A stretch of DNA of 64,000 nt, taken from the NCBI RefSeq assembly GCF_006094695.1, contig NZ_CP035103.1, positions 682,001 through 746,000 of the forward strand, in the 5' to 3' direction. The notes under the pieces were generated by a model. That model did not search any database and had not been told where the DNA came from. It saw only the letters and a list, made by a program, of their open reading frames with translations. The position numbers and the translations under genes are program-made. The number at the start of each line of letters is the position of its first letter. Within the stretch, counting starts at the first letter, position 1. Of this stretch, positions 1-8,782 are shown piece after piece. This DNA is from Kocuria rosea (lineage in GTDB: Bacteria > Actinomycetota > Actinomycetes > Actinomycetales > Micrococcaceae).

Positions 1-774
1 GACGAGCTCCAGCGGTGGCGGGTCCTGGCGGACGCGATCCACATCCCCTACGACGCCGTGCGCGGCGTGCACCCCTCCAACGAGGGGTTCACGACCTACC
101 GCGAGTGGGACTTCGAGGCCAAGCGCGACGGCTACCCCGTGGAGGAGCACTTCCACTACGCCAAGATCTACCGCCGCCAGATCGTCAAGCAGGCGGACCT
201 GGTCCTCGCCCTGTGGTGGTGCGCCGAGGCGTTCACCCCGGAGCAGACCGCCCGGGACCTGGACTACTACGAGCAGCGCACCGTCCGCGACTCGTCCCTC
301 TCGGCCTGCGTGCAGGCCGTGGTCTGCGCCCGCGTGGGCCACCTGGACCTCGCCCTCGAGCACCTGCGCGAGTCCGCCCTCGTGGACCTGCGGGACATCC
401 AGCAGGACGCCGAGCAGGGCCTGCACCTGGCCTCCGCCGCCGGGTCGTGGCTGGCCGTGGTCTGCGGGTTCGGGGGACTGGACACGGACGGGGGCGAGCT
501 GCGCCTGGCCCCCCGGCTCCCGGAGCGGCTGCACCGGATCGCCTTCCGCCTCCGGTGGCACGGCCGCCGGCTCGGCGTGGAGATCACCCGCTCGGGCACG
601 ACCGTGCGGGTCCTGGACGGGGACGCCGGCGAGGTGGCGCTGCAGATCGACGGCGAGGCCCTGGCCGTCACGGCCGCGCGCCCCGCGACCGCGCCGCTGC
701 ACACGCCGCACCCGCCCACCCCCGCCCCGCACCAGCCCCCGGGACGCGCCCCGCGCGCCCCCCGCACGCCGTGA
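1..774 (+). CDS. Glycoside hydrolase family 65 disaccharide phosphorylase, C-terminal part (start outside window)
   Basis: The reading frame is open from the first base, so the true start lies upstream. The visible part carries the end of the GH65 alpha/alpha-barrel: HPSNEGF near the left edge, then KQADLVLALWW and RDSSLSACVQA, segments that in maltose, trehalose and kojibiose phosphorylases contribute to the phosphate site, then QDAEQGLHLASAAGSW. A small C-terminal beta domain follows (LRLAPRLPERLHRIAFRLRW), then a Pro/Thr-rich tail. The family reversibly phosphorolyses alpha-glucosides such as trehalose or maltose to beta-glucose 1-phosphate and glucose in the cytoplasm; which sugar cannot be decided because the catalytic and +1-site region is missing. 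The stop overlaps the recQ start by 4 bp, so the two genes are probably cotranscribed. Confidence 0.85.
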   Translation, partial: DELQRWRVLADAIHIPYDAVRGVHPSNEGFTTYREWDFEAKRDGYPVEEHFHYAKIYRRQIVKQADLVLALWWCAEAFTPEQTARDLDYYEQRTVRDSSLSACVQAVVCARVGHLDLALEHLRESALVDLRDIQQDAEQGLHLASAAGSWLAVVCGFGGLDTDGGELRLAPRLPERLHRIAFRLRWHGRRLGVEITRSGTTVRVLDGDAGEVALQIDGEALAVTAARPATAPLHTPHPPTPAPHQPPGRAPRAPRTP

Positions 775-2576
775 CGCGCCCCGCGCCCCTCGAGGTGCTC
801 ACCCGCGTCTGGGGCTACGACGCCTTCCGCGGGCAGCAGGCCGAGATCATCGACGCGGTCACCGGCGGCGAGGACGCCCTCGTGCTCATGCCCACCGGCG
901 GCGGCAAGAGCCTGTGCTACCAGATCCCGGCGCTCGTCCGGGAGGGCACCGGGGTGGTCATCAGCCCGCTCATCGCGCTCATGCACGACCAGGTCGACGC
1001 CCTCGAGCAGGTCGGCGTGCGCGCCGCGTACCTCAACTCCACCCAGACCCTCGAGGAGCGCCGCGACGTGGAGCGTCGACTCCTGGCCGGCGAGCTCGAC
1101 CTGCTCTACCTCGCTCCCGAGCGCCTCCCGGTCGCGGCCGATCTGCTCGACCGCGCCCGCATCGCGCTCTTCGCCGTCGACGAGGCGCACTGCGTGGCCC
1201 AGTGGGGCCACGACTTCCGCCCCGACTACCTCGGGCTGACGATCCTCCACGACCGCTGGCCCGGGGTCCCGCGCATCGCCCTCACCGCCACCGCGACCGC
1301 GGAGACGCGCGAGGAGATCGTCCGCAACCTCCGCCTGGACGACGCCCGGGTCTTCGTCTCCAGCTTCGACCGGCCCAACATCCAGTACCGGGTCGGGCCC
1401 AAGAAGGACGCCCGCCGGCAGCTGCTCCAGCTCATCCGGACCGAGCACGACGGCGAGGCCGGCATCGTCTACTGCCTCAGCCGCGCCTCGGTCGAGCGCA
1501 CCGCGGAGTGGTTGGCCGGCCAGGGCGTCACCGCGCTGCCGTACCACGCCGGCCTGCCCGCCGAGGTGCGGTCGCAGCACCAGACCCGCTTCCTGCGCGA
1601 GGACGGCGTCGTCATGGTCGCGACCATCGCCTTCGGCATGGGGATCGACAAGCCCGACGTGCGCTTCGTCGCCCACCTCGACCTGCCCAAGAGCGTCGAG
1701 GGCTACTACCAGGAGACCGGGCGCGCCGGGCGCGACGGGCTGCCGTCGACGGCGTGGCTGGCCTACGGGCTGCAGGACGTCGTCCAGCAGCGCCGGATGA
1801 TCGAGGACGGCGAGGGGGACCGGCAGCGCAAGCGCGCCCAGACGCTGCACCTGGACGCGATGCTCGCGCTGTGCGAGACGGTGCAGTGCCGCCGCCGGCA
1901 GCTGCTGCGCTACTTCGGCGAGGCGAGCGAGCCGTGCGGCAACTGCGACACGTGCCTGGACCCGCCCGAGGCCTTCGACGGCACGGTCCCGGCGCAGAAG
2001 CTCATGTCCACGATCGTGCGGCTGCAGCGGGAGCGGGGCCAGCAGTTCGGCGCCGGGCACCTGGTGGACATCCTGCTCGGCCGGGAGACCGAGCGGGTGG
2101 TGCGGATGCGCCACACCGAGCTCACCACGTTCGGCATCGGCACCGAGCTGAGCGACCAGGAGTGGCGCGGGGTGGTGCGCCAGCTGCTCGCCCAGGGCCT
2201 GCTCCAGGTGCAGGGCGAGTACGGCGTCCTGGCGCTCACCGAGGCCGCCGGGGAGGTGCTGCGCGGGCAGCGGGAGGTGCGCCTGCGGCGCGAGCCGGAG
2301 CGGGCCAGGACCGTCCGCACGCCGAGGACCGCCGCCGCGCCGCCGGTCCTCGACCAGCCCCAGCAGGAGCTCTTCCAGCAGCTGCGGGCCTGGCGCTCCG
2401 CCGTGGCCAAGGAGCAGGGCGTGCCCGCGTACGTCGTCTTCAACGACGCGACCCTCGCCGCGATCGCCCAGGCCCGGCCGAGCTCGCTGGGGGAGCTGCG
2501 CGGCATCTCCGGTGTCGGCGACGCCAAGCTCGAGCGCTACGGCGAGGCCGTCCGCCAGGTCGTCGCCGACGCCTGA
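771..2576 (+). CDS. recQ: ATP-dependent DNA helicase RecQ
   Basis: A 601-aa superfamily 2 helicase that unwinds DNA 3' to 5' in recombination and repair. GTG at 771 is chosen because it gives the GTGA overlap with the upstream stop and the protein then starts just before the helicase core; the frame stays open much further upstream but that part is a shadow of the GH65 gene. Motifs visible are motif I PTGGGKS around residue 41-47, DEAH box at about 137-140 followed by the RecQ-specific CVAQWGHDFRPDYL, ALTATAT (motif III), and QETGRAGRDG (motif VI). The RQC zinc site is present as spaced cysteines ending in CGNCDTC. The last roughly 75 residues form an HRDC domain. Length and order are those of a full bacterial RecQ. 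Confidence 0.95.
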   Translation: MTRPAPLEVLTRVWGYDAFRGQQAEIIDAVTGGEDALVLMPTGGGKSLCYQIPALVREGTGVVISPLIALMHDQVDALEQVGVRAAYLNSTQTLEERRDVERRLLAGELDLLYLAPERLPVAADLLDRARIALFAVDEAHCVAQWGHDFRPDYLGLTILHDRWPGVPRIALTATATAETREEIVRNLRLDDARVFVSSFDRPNIQYRVGPKKDARRQLLQLIRTEHDGEAGIVYCLSRASVERTAEWLAGQGVTALPYHAGLPAEVRSQHQTRFLREDGVVMVATIAFGMGIDKPDVRFVAHLDLPKSVEGYYQETGRAGRDGLPSTAWLAYGLQDVVQQRRMIEDGEGDRQRKRAQTLHLDAMLALCETVQCRRRQLLRYFGEASEPCGNCDTCLDPPEAFDGTVPAQKLMSTIVRLQRERGQQFGAGHLVDILLGRETERVVRMRHTELTTFGIGTELSDQEWRGVVRQLLAQGLLQVQGEYGVLALTEAAGEVLRGQREVRLRREPERARTVRTPRTAAAPPVLDQPQQELFQQLRAWRSAVAKEQGVPAYVVFNDATLAAIAQARPSSLGELRGISGVGDAKLERYGEAVRQVVADA

Positions 2577-2579
2577 TGA

Positions 2580-2626
2580 TCCGCACCTGCGGATGCCGTG
2601 CCGGACGAATGACCGTAGATGCGGAT
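2580..2626. promoter_or_regulatory. Candidate operator with three TGCGGA/TCCGCA half-sites upstream of the molybdate genes
   Basis: Positions 2580-2593 form a perfect inverted repeat TCCGCA-CC-TGCGGA, and TGCGGAT occurs again at 2620-2626, 32 bp (about three helical turns) from the copy at 2588. The sites lie between recQ and the HTH-TOBE gene, and the last one abuts the predicted -10 element. This arrangement suggests autoregulation of the molybdate locus. Binding by the adjacent HTH-TOBE protein is inference. Confidence 0.45.
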
Positions 2627-2638
2627 AGCATGGCGCCA
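2626..2638 (+). promoter_or_regulatory. Leaderless-type promoter of the HTH-TOBE regulator gene
   Basis: TAGCAT at 2626-2631 is followed by six bases and then the ATG at 2638. No Shine-Dalgarno sequence precedes the start, so transcription probably begins at or next to the start codon. Confidence 0.55.
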
Positions 2639-3036
2639 TGACCGAGCTCAGGATCGCCGAGGCCGCCCGCTTCCTCGGCGTCAGCGACGACACCGTCCGG
2701 CGCTGGATCGACCAGGGCGCGCTGCACAGCACCCGGAGCGCGACCGGCCAGACCGTGGTGGACGGACTGGAGCTGGCCCGCCTGCTCAAGGAGCGCGCCG
2801 TCCGGCCCGAGGACCCCGCGCACGTCGCCAGCTCGGCGCGCAACCGGTTCGTGGGACTGGTCACCGAGGTCGTCTCGGACACCGTGATGTCCCAGGTGGA
2901 GCTGCAGTGCGGCCCGCACCGGGTGGTCTCGCTCATGAGCACCGAGGCCGTCCGGGACCTGGGCCTGGAGCCCGGCCGCGTGGCCACGGCCGTCGTCAAG
3001 TCGACCAGTGTCGTCGTCGAGACCCCCGGGGCGTGA
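2638..3036 (+). CDS. HTH regulator with C-terminal TOBE (molybdate-binding) domain
   Basis: A 132-aa protein. Residues 4-52 form a MerR/excisionase-type helix-turn-helix (ELRIAEAARFLGVSDDTVRRW) and residues 66-131 a TOBE/Mop domain starting SARNRFVGLVTEV, a fold that binds molybdate or tungstate oxyanions. It sits directly upstream of modABC and is most likely the molybdate-responsive regulator of that operon, playing the part of ModE with a different DNA-binding domain. Alternatively it could be a molybdate storage molbindin that has kept an HTH. The neighbouring ModC lacks its own TOBE domain, so this protein carries the only one in the locus. Confidence 0.85.
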   Translation: MTELRIAEAARFLGVSDDTVRRWIDQGALHSTRSATGQTVVDGLELARLLKERAVRPEDPAHVASSARNRFVGLVTEVVSDTVMSQVELQCGPHRVVSLMSTEAVRDLGLEPGRVATAVVKSTSVVVETPGA

Positions 3037-3043
3037 GGCGGCG

Positions 3044-3802
3044 GTGCGCACCAGGGCCCCCGCCGCGGCCGTCCTCCTCGCCGCCCTCGGCCTCGGCGCC
3101 ACCGGGTGCGGGGCCGGCGGGGACCCCGCGACCGTTCTCGACGTCCACGCCGCCGCCTCCCTCACCGGCACCTTCACCGAGCTCGCCGAGCAGTTCGAGG
3201 CGCAGCACCCGGGGATCGAGGTGTCCCTGAGCTTCGCCGGGTCCTCCACCCTGGTCCAGCAGCTCACGGAGGGGGCGCCCGCCGACGTCCTCGCCACCGC
3301 GGACGAGCGGAGCATGGCCGGGGCCGTGGCGGCCGGCCTCGTCGACGGCGAGCCCGAGGTCTTCGCGACCAACGTCCTGACCGTGGTCGTGCCCGCCGGC
3401 AACCCCGCCGGCGTCGCGTCCTTCCGGGACCTGGCGGAGCCGGGCGTGCAGGTCGTGGTGTGCGCCCCGCAGGTGCCGTGCGGCGCCGCCGGCGAGCGGG
3501 CCCAGGATGCCTCGGGCGTGCGGCTGAGCCCGGTGAGCGAGGAGGGCTCCGTGACGGACGTGCTCGGCAAGGTCGTCTCGGGCCAGGCGGACGCCGGCCT
3601 GGTCTACGCCACGGACGCACGCTCGGCCGGGGACGCGGTCGAGGTCGTCGAGGTCCCGCAGGCGGCGCAGGCCGTCACCCGTTCCCCCGTCGCCGCGCTC
3701 GCGGACTCCGACGAGCCGGAGCTCGCCCGGCAGTTCACCGAGCTCGTCGCCGGCGACCGCGGCCGGGAGGTCCTGGCCGGGGCGGGGTTCGGGGCGCCGT
3801 GA
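3044..3802 (+). CDS. modA: Molybdate ABC transporter substrate-binding lipoprotein ModA
   Basis: A 252-aa secreted binding protein. GTG at 3044 is preferred over an ATG at 3008 because it follows a GAGGCGG ribosome-binding sequence and starts a clean signal peptide; the other start overlaps the upstream gene and adds a non-hydrophobic leader. The signal peptide runs to Cys22 (GATGC, a somewhat degenerate lipobox), so the mature protein should be lipid-anchored outside the membrane. The mature part has the ModA pattern [17 protein letters not shown], then [12 protein letters not shown] and [12 protein letters not shown], which supply oxyanion-binding Ser/Ala residues, and later [18 protein letters not shown]. 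It delivers molybdate to ModBC. Confidence 0.92.
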   Translation: MRTRAPAAAVLLAALGLGATGCGAGGDPATVLDVHAAASLTGTFTELAEQFEAQHPGIEVSLSFAGSSTLVQQLTEGAPADVLATADERSMAGAVAAGLVDGEPEVFATNVLTVVVPAGNPAGVASFRDLAEPGVQVVVCAPQVPCGAAGERAQDASGVRLSPVSEEGSVTDVLGKVVSGQADAGLVYATDARSAGDAVEVVEVPQAAQAVTRSPVAALADSDEPELARQFTELVAGDRGREVLAGAGFGAP

Positions 3803-4605
3803 CCCGGCGCCGTCCCCGCGGGTTCAGCACCGTCCCCGGCTGGGTGTGGATCCCGGCGGCCCTGGGCGCCCTGGTGGTGGTCCTGCCGGTCCTCGGGATG
3901 CTCGCCCGGGTGGACGGGGGCGGCTTCCTCGGCCTGATCACCTCCGAGTCCTCCCGCACCGCGCTGTGGCTGAGCCTGCGCACCGCGACCGTCTCCACCG
4001 CGCTGTGCGTGCTCCTGGGCACCCCGCTGGCCCTGGTGCTGGCCCGCGCCCGGCTGCCCGGGGCGCGGCTGCTGCGGGCACTGGTGCTGCTGCCGCTCGT
4101 GCTGCCGCCCGTGGTCGGCGGGATCGCCCTGCTCCACACCTTCGGGCGCCACGGGCTCGTGGGGCGCCACCTCGAGCTGGCGGGGATCAGCATCGCCTTC
4201 ACCACCGTGGCCGTGGTGCTCGCCCAGACGTTCGTGGCGCTGCCGTTCCTCGTGGTCAGCCTCGAGGGGGCGCTGCGCAGCGCGGCGGCGGGCTACGAGG
4301 AGGTCGCGGCCACGCTCGGCGCCCGGCCCACCACCGTGCTGCGCCGGGTCACCCTCCCGCTGGTGCTGCCGGGGCTGGCCTCCGGCGCGGTGCTCTCCTT
4401 CGCCCGCTGCCTGGGCGAGTTCGGCGCCACTCTGACCTTCGCCGGCAGCCTGCAGGGGACCACCCGGACCCTGCCCCTGGAGATCTACCTGCTGCGGGAG
4501 ACGGACCCGGACGCCGCCGTCGCCCTCTCGCTCGTGCTCGTGGTCGTGGCGGTCCTCGTCGTGGGGCTCTCCGCCCCCGTGCGCCGGACGGCGGGCCGGT
4601 GGTGA
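3799..4605 (+). CDS. modB: Molybdate ABC transporter permease ModB
   Basis: A 268-aa membrane permease starting at GTG 3799, overlapping modA by 4 bp. There are about six membrane segments. The cytoplasmic EAA loop that contacts ModC reads [22 protein letters not shown], as expected for the molybdate/sulfate permease family, and is followed by [27 protein letters not shown], a signature of ModB. It forms the homodimeric channel of the molybdate importer. Confidence 0.93.
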   Translation: MTRRRPRGFSTVPGWVWIPAALGALVVVLPVLGMLARVDGGGFLGLITSESSRTALWLSLRTATVSTALCVLLGTPLALVLARARLPGARLLRALVLLPLVLPPVVGGIALLHTFGRHGLVGRHLELAGISIAFTTVAVVLAQTFVALPFLVVSLEGALRSAAAGYEEVAATLGARPTTVLRRVTLPLVLPGLASGAVLSFARCLGEFGATLTFAGSLQGTTRTLPLEIYLLRETDPDAAVALSLVLVVVAVLVVGLSAPVRRTAGRW

Positions 4606-5273
4606 CCGGGCCGGCGGCGACGGAGGGGCTGTCCGTGACCGCCCGGCTGGCCGCCCGGGACGTGGACCTCTCGCTGAGCGTCCCGCCGGGGGCCACCGTG
4701 GCGGTGACCGGCCACAACGGCGCGGGGAAGTCCACCCTCTTCGCCGTCCTCGCCGGGCTGCTCGTGCCGGACACCGGCCGGTGCACCCTCGACGGGACCG
4801 TGCTCTTCGACCTCGACGCCACGGGGCGCGGGCGCTGGGTGCCCCCGCACGAGCGCGGCATCGCGCTCATGGCGCAGGAGCCGCTGCTGTTCCCGCACCT
4901 GAGCGTGCTCGAGAACGTGGCCTTCGGCCCGCGCAGCCGCGGGGCGGGCCGGGCCCGGTCGCGGACCGCCGCCCGGCACTGGCTCGCCGAGGTGGGCGCC
5001 GAGCAGTTCGCCGACCGCCGCCCGGCCCAGCTCTCCGGCGGCCAGGCGCAGCGCGTGGCGATCGCCCGGGCCCTGGCGGCCGAGCCGCGGCTGCTGCTGC
5101 TGGACGAGCCGTTCTCCGCCCTGGACGCGGCCGCCCGGCCCCTCGTCCGCGAGCTGCTGGTCCGGGTGCTGGCGGGGCGCACGGCCCTGGTCATCAGCCA
5201 CGACCCCGGGGACGCCGCCGCCCTCGCCGAGCACGTCGTGGTGCTCGAGCACGGCCGGGTCGCGGCGGGCTGA
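4602..5273 (+). CDS. modC: Molybdate ABC transporter ATP-binding protein ModC, short form without TOBE domain
   Basis: A 223-aa ATPase starting at GTG 4602 (an in-frame GTG at 4599 is also possible), overlapping modB by 4 bp. Walker [11 protein letters not shown]-loop [23 protein letters not shown] signature [15 protein letters not shown], Walker [13 protein letters not shown] and switch His in VISHDPGDA are all present. Family members such as E. coli ModC are about 350 aa because they carry a C-terminal Mop/TOBE domain; this protein ends right after the ATPase core. Substrate specificity is assigned from modA and modB. Confidence 0.9.
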   Translation: MTGPAATEGLSVTARLAARDVDLSLSVPPGATVAVTGHNGAGKSTLFAVLAGLLVPDTGRCTLDGTVLFDLDATGRGRWVPPHERGIALMAQEPLLFPHLSVLENVAFGPRSRGAGRARSRTAARHWLAEVGAEQFADRRPAQLSGGQAQRVAIARALAAEPRLLLLDEPFSALDAAARPLVRELLVRVLAGRTALVISHDPGDAAALAEHVVVLEHGRVAAG

Positions 5274-5278
5274 GCACC

Positions 5279-5298
5279 GCGCCGGAACGCTCCGGCGC
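5279..5298 (+). terminator. Hairpin after modC
   Basis: A perfect 8-bp stem, GCGCCGGA with TCCGGCGC, around a 4-nt loop begins six bases after the modC stop. There is no U tract, as is common in high-GC actinobacteria. Confidence 0.55.
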
Positions 5299-5315
5299 CT
5301 CCCCGGCCCGCGCAG

Positions 5316-5321
5316 TACGAT
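5316..5321 (+). promoter_or_regulatory. Putative -10 element of the acyl-CoA dehydrogenase gene
   Basis: TACGAT lies 76 bases upstream of the ATG at 5398. The gene has a normal ribosome-binding sequence (GAGAGG), so this would be a leadered transcript. No clear -35 element is seen. Confidence 0.35.
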
Positions 5322-5397
5322 CGGGACCACCACCGTTTTCGTATGACCCGGCTCACACGACCCACCCCGTCGTGACGGGCCGACGAGAGGACCACCC

Positions 5398-6606
5398 ATG
5401 ACTCCCGTCCTGCGCGGCGAATCCCCGTCCGTGGAGCAGCACCCCGGCATCCCCTTCCCGGACGCCGACCTCTTCTGCTTCGCCGCCCTGCTCCCCCCGG
5501 AGGAGCGCGCCCGGCTGGCCGACCTGCACACCTTCCTCCAGGAGCAGGTCCGCCCCGTGGTCACGCCCTACTGGAACCGCGAGGAGTTCCCGTCCCACCT
5601 GCTCCCGGCGCTGGCCGCCCACGGGCTCGGCGAGCTCGAGCTCTCCGGGGCGAGCCGGCTCTACCGGGGCCTGGCCTACGCCGAGGTCGCCCGGGCCGAC
5701 GTGTCGCTGAGCGCCCTCGTCGGGATCCACAACGAGCTCATCGTCGACCTGATCGCCGCCCTGGGCTCGGAGGAGCAGAAGAACCGCTGGCTGCCCGACC
5801 TGCGCCGCTTCCGGGCCCTCGGCGCCTTCGCCCTCACCGAGCCCGAGCACGGCTCCGACATCGCCGGCGGCCTGGCCACCACCGCGACCCGGGACGGGGA
5901 CGAGTGGGTGCTCACCGGGACCAAGCGCTGGATCGGCGCCGGCACGATCGCCGACGTCGCGATCGTCTGGGCCCGCGACACCGCCGACGGGAAGGTCAAG
6001 GGCTTCCTCGTGGAGACCGACCGGCCGGGCTGGTCCGCCACGAAGATCGAGCACAAGATCGGGCTGCGGATCATGCAGAACGCCGACATCGTCCTGGACG
6101 AGGTCCGCATCCCGGCGGACAACGCCCTGCCCGGGGCGCAGGACTTCGCCGCGGCCAACGTGATGCTGCGCAACTCCCGCGCCTGGGTGGGCTGGCAGAG
6201 CGCCGGGGTCCAGCTCGCGATCTTCGACGTCGCCCGCGACTACGCCCTGACCCGGCGGCAGTTCGGCCGCCCGCTCGCGAAGTTCCAGCTCGTCCAGGAG
6301 CCCCTCGCCCGGATCCTCGGCAACGCCACGGCCGCCCTGGGCCTCATGGCCCAGATCGCCCGGCTCCAGGAGGACGGGGGCTTCGACATGCCCCACGCCG
6401 CGCTGGCCAAGGCCACCACCACGTCCCTGGCCCGCGAGTCCGCGGCCCTGGGCCGGAACCTGCTCGGCGGCAACGGCGTGGTCACCGACCACGAGATGGC
6501 CAAGCTCTTCAACGACGTCGAGATCCTCTACACCTACGAGGGCACCTACGAGATCAACGCCCTGATCGTGGGCCGCGCCGTCACCGGCGTCTCCGCGTTC
6601 GTCTGA
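5398..6606 (+). CDS. Acyl-CoA dehydrogenase, glutaryl-CoA dehydrogenase-like
   Basis: A 402-aa FAD enzyme. The middle domain has ALTEPEHGSD and TGTKRWIGAGTIADVAIVWAR; the C-terminal domain has LLGGNGV and YTYEGTYEINALIVGRAVTG, in which the Glu of YEGT is the expected catalytic base. That C-terminal pattern resembles glutaryl-CoA dehydrogenase and plant short-chain acyl-CoA oxidase 4 more than generic fatty-acid enzymes. It would introduce the 2,3 double bond in a short or branched acyl-CoA. The HSD10-like dehydrogenase 65 bp downstream suggests a shared beta-oxidation role, perhaps in branched-chain amino-acid breakdown; the true substrate is not shown by sequence. Confidence 0.85.
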   Translation: MTPVLRGESPSVEQHPGIPFPDADLFCFAALLPPEERARLADLHTFLQEQVRPVVTPYWNREEFPSHLLPALAAHGLGELELSGASRLYRGLAYAEVARADVSLSALVGIHNELIVDLIAALGSEEQKNRWLPDLRRFRALGAFALTEPEHGSDIAGGLATTATRDGDEWVLTGTKRWIGAGTIADVAIVWARDTADGKVKGFLVETDRPGWSATKIEHKIGLRIMQNADIVLDEVRIPADNALPGAQDFAAANVMLRNSRAWVGWQSAGVQLAIFDVARDYALTRRQFGRPLAKFQLVQEPLARILGNATAALGLMAQIARLQEDGGFDMPHAALAKATTTSLARESAALGRNLLGGNGVVTDHEMAKLFNDVEILYTYEGTYEINALIVGRAVTGVSAFV

Positions 6607-6671
6607 GCCGGGTCCCCGCACCACCGTCCGGCCCCCACCGCCCCGAGCAGCTCCTTCCGAAAGGACCCCGC

Positions 6672-7430
6672 ATGGACGTCACCGACACCTCCGCCCTCGT
6701 CACCGGCGCCGCCTCGGGCCTCGGCGCGGCCACCGCCGCGCTGCTCGCCGGGCGCGGCGTGCGGGTCTTCGGCGTGGACCTCCCGGCCGCGCTCGAGAAC
6801 GCCCCCGACGTCCCCGGCGTCACCCGCGTGCCCGCCGACGTCACCGACCGGGAGCAGGTGCGCGGGGCCGTCGCGGCCGCGGCCGGGGCCGGGCCCCTGC
6901 GCACCGTGGTCAACTGCGCCGGCATCGGCCCCTCGGCCCGGGTGCTGGGGAAGAAGGGGGTGCACGACCTCGACCTGTTCGAGACCGTGCTGCGCGTGAA
7001 CCTCCTCGGCACCTTCACGGTCCTCGCCCTGGCCGCGGAGCGGATCGCCGCCACCGACCCCGTCGACGACGACGGCCAGCGCGGGCTGGTCGTCAACACG
7101 GCCTCCGTCGCCGCGTTCGAGGGGCAGGTGGGGCAGGCCGCCTACGCGGCGTCGAAGGGCGGGGTGCACAGCCTCGGCATCACCGCGGCCCGGGACCTCG
7201 CGAGCGCCGGCATCCGGGTGAACACCATCGCCCCCGGCGTGATCGAGACGCCCATGCTCGCGGCGGTGGGCGAGGAGTTCCGGGCCGCGCTCGCGGCGGG
7301 TGTGCCGTTCCCGCGCCGGCTCGGCCGGCCCGGGGAGTTCGCCCAGCTCGTGGCGGCGTTCCTCGACAACGACTACCTCAACGGCACCACCGTCCGGATG
7401 GACGGGGCGCTGCGCATGGCGCCCCGCTGA
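6672..7430 (+). CDS. HSD10-like short-chain 3-hydroxyacyl-CoA dehydrogenase
   Basis: A 252-aa short-chain dehydrogenase with RBS AAAGGA. The NAD site is TGAASGLG near residue 12; NCAGIG, the catalytic Ser in NTASVAAFEGQ and YAASKGG complete the active site. NTASVAAFEGQVGQAAY and the ending LNGTTVRMDGALRM match type II 3-hydroxyacyl-CoA/3-hydroxy-2-methylbutyryl-CoA dehydrogenases (HSD17B10 family). It likely oxidises a 3-hydroxyacyl-CoA in the pathway begun by the upstream acyl-CoA dehydrogenase. Confidence 0.85.
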   Translation: MDVTDTSALVTGAASGLGAATAALLAGRGVRVFGVDLPAALENAPDVPGVTRVPADVTDREQVRGAVAAAAGAGPLRTVVNCAGIGPSARVLGKKGVHDLDLFETVLRVNLLGTFTVLALAAERIAATDPVDDDGQRGLVVNTASVAAFEGQVGQAAYAASKGGVHSLGITAARDLASAGIRVNTIAPGVIETPMLAAVGEEFRAALAAGVPFPRRLGRPGEFAQLVAAFLDNDYLNGTTVRMDGALRMAPR

Positions 7431-7442
7431 GAGACCGCCCCA

Positions 7443-7456
7443 TAGACTGGGGCCCA
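7443..7456 (+). promoter_or_regulatory. Leaderless-type promoter of pyrE
   Basis: TAGACT at 7443-7448 is separated from the ATG at 7456 by seven bases and no Shine-Dalgarno is present. Confidence 0.5.
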
Positions 7457-8037
7457 TGACCACCGACTTCTCGCCCGTCGACCTCGCGACGGCCCGCGAC
7501 CGCCTCCGCCAGCTGATCATCGACCTCGCCGTGGTGCGGGGCCGGGTCACGCTCGCCAGCGGCATCGAGGCCGACTACTACGTGGACCTGCGCCGCGTGA
7601 CCCTCCACCACGAGGCGTCGCGCTACGTGGGTCAGGTGATGCTGGCGCTGCTCGACGAGGCCGGGATCTCCTGCGCCGCCGTGGGCGGGCTGACCATGGG
7701 GGCGGACCCCGTGGGCCACGCGATCATGCGCACGGCGGGGGACCAGGGCCGGGCCGTCGACACGTTCGTGGTCCGCAAGGCCCAGAAGAGCTACGGGATG
7801 GGCCGCCAGGTCGAGGGCCCCCCGGTGCAGGGCCGCGACGTCGTCGTCGTGGAGGACACCTCCACGACCGGCGGGTCCGCGCTCACCGCGGTGGAGGCCC
7901 TGCAGCGGGCCGGCGCCAACGTGGTGGCCGTGGCGATCATCGTGGACCGGCGGACCGGCGCCAAGGAGCGCATCGAGGAGACGGCGGGCGTGCCGTGCCT
8001 CTACGCCTTCACGAAGGACGAGCTCGGGCTTGACTGA
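7456..8037 (+). CDS. pyrE: Orotate phosphoribosyltransferase
   Basis: A 193-aa type I phosphoribosyltransferase that joins orotate to PRPP to make OMP in pyrimidine synthesis. The PRPP loop VVVVEDTSTTGGSA lies at residues 129-142; the N-terminal LASGIEADYYVDLRRVTL holds the orotate-binding region and VRKAQKSYGMGRQVEG the flexible catalytic lysine loop. It stands apart from other pyr genes here and overlaps the downstream methyltransferase by 8 bp. Confidence 0.93.
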   Translation: MTTDFSPVDLATARDRLRQLIIDLAVVRGRVTLASGIEADYYVDLRRVTLHHEASRYVGQVMLALLDEAGISCAAVGGLTMGADPVGHAIMRTAGDQGRAVDTFVVRKAQKSYGMGRQVEGPPVQGRDVVVVEDTSTTGGSALTAVEALQRAGANVVAVAIIVDRRTGAKERIEETAGVPCLYAFTKDELGLD

Positions 8038-8683
8038 CCCCGTCGACGGGACCGGCGCCGCGGGACCGGGCCCCGCGGTGGGCGTCGGCCCCTGGGCGGG
8101 CCCGTGGCCCGAGGGGGAGCAGTGGGATCCGGAGCTGCTCGAGCACGGGGACCGGCGCAACGTCGTGGACGCCTATAGGTACTGGACGATGGACGCGATC
8201 GTGGCCGATCTGGACACCCGCCGGCACGGGTTCCACGTGGCGGTCGAGAACTGGCAGCACGACCTGAACATCGGCTCGGTGGTGCGCACCGCCAACGCGT
8301 TTCTCGCCCGGGAGGTGCACATCGTCGGCAGACGGCGCTGGAACCGCAGGGGAGCGATGGTCACCGACCGGTACCAGCACCTGCGCCACCACGCGAGCGT
8401 CGAGGAGTTCGCCGCCTGGGCGGACGCCGAGGGCCTGCCCGTGATCGGGATCGACAACTTCCCCGACTCGCAGCGGCTCGAGACCTACGACCTGCCCGAG
8501 CGCTGCGTGCTGGTGCTCGGCCAGGAGGGGCCGGGGCTGAGCCCCGAGATGCACGCCGCGGCCGGGGCCACCCTGTCGATCGCCCAGTTCGGCTCGACCC
8601 GCTCCATCAACGCCTCCGCGGCGGCCGCGGTGGCGATGCACGCCTGGATCCGGCGCCACGTCTTCGGCCAGCCGGTCGCCTGA
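8030..8683 (+). CDS. TrmH/SpoU-family RNA 2'-O-methyltransferase
   Basis: A 217-aa SPOUT methyltransferase. The start is TTG at 8030, overlapping pyrE by 8 bp, with AAGGA at 8014-8018; a start inside the low-complexity N-terminus is possible. SpoU motifs are present: ENWQHDLNIGSVVRTANAF (motif 1 Asn/Arg), VLVLGQEGPGLSPE (motif 2) and FGSTRSINASAAAAVAMHAW (motif 3), which form the knotted SAM site. It methylates a ribose in tRNA or rRNA; the target nucleotide cannot be told from sequence. The N-terminal 45 residues are Gly/Pro-rich and may be disordered. Confidence 0.85.
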   Translation: MTDPVDGTGAAGPGPAVGVGPWAGPWPEGEQWDPELLEHGDRRNVVDAYRYWTMDAIVADLDTRRHGFHVAVENWQHDLNIGSVVRTANAFLAREVHIVGRRRWNRRGAMVTDRYQHLRHHASVEEFAAWADAEGLPVIGIDNFPDSQRLETYDLPERCVLVLGQEGPGLSPEMHAAAGATLSIAQFGSTRSINASAAAAVAMHAWIRRHVFGQPVA

Positions 8684-8741
8684 CGGGCGACCCGCCGCGT
8701 CCACCCGCCGTCCCCCCGTCGTCCCGCGGCGCGGCTTTGGC

Positions 8742-8747
8742 TAGAGT
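8742..8747 (+). promoter_or_regulatory. Putative -10 element of fba
   Basis: TAGAGT lies 35 bases before the fba ATG, which has a strong AAGGAG ribosome-binding site at 8772-8777. Confidence 0.45.
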
Positions 8748-8782
8748 GGGAGCCAGGCCACACCCGAACCGAAGGAGCCAGC

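Noticed and set aside
267..2999. A 910-codon minus-strand open frame across recQ
   Set aside because: Shadow of recQ and the HTH-TOBE gene; no family motif and poor composition.
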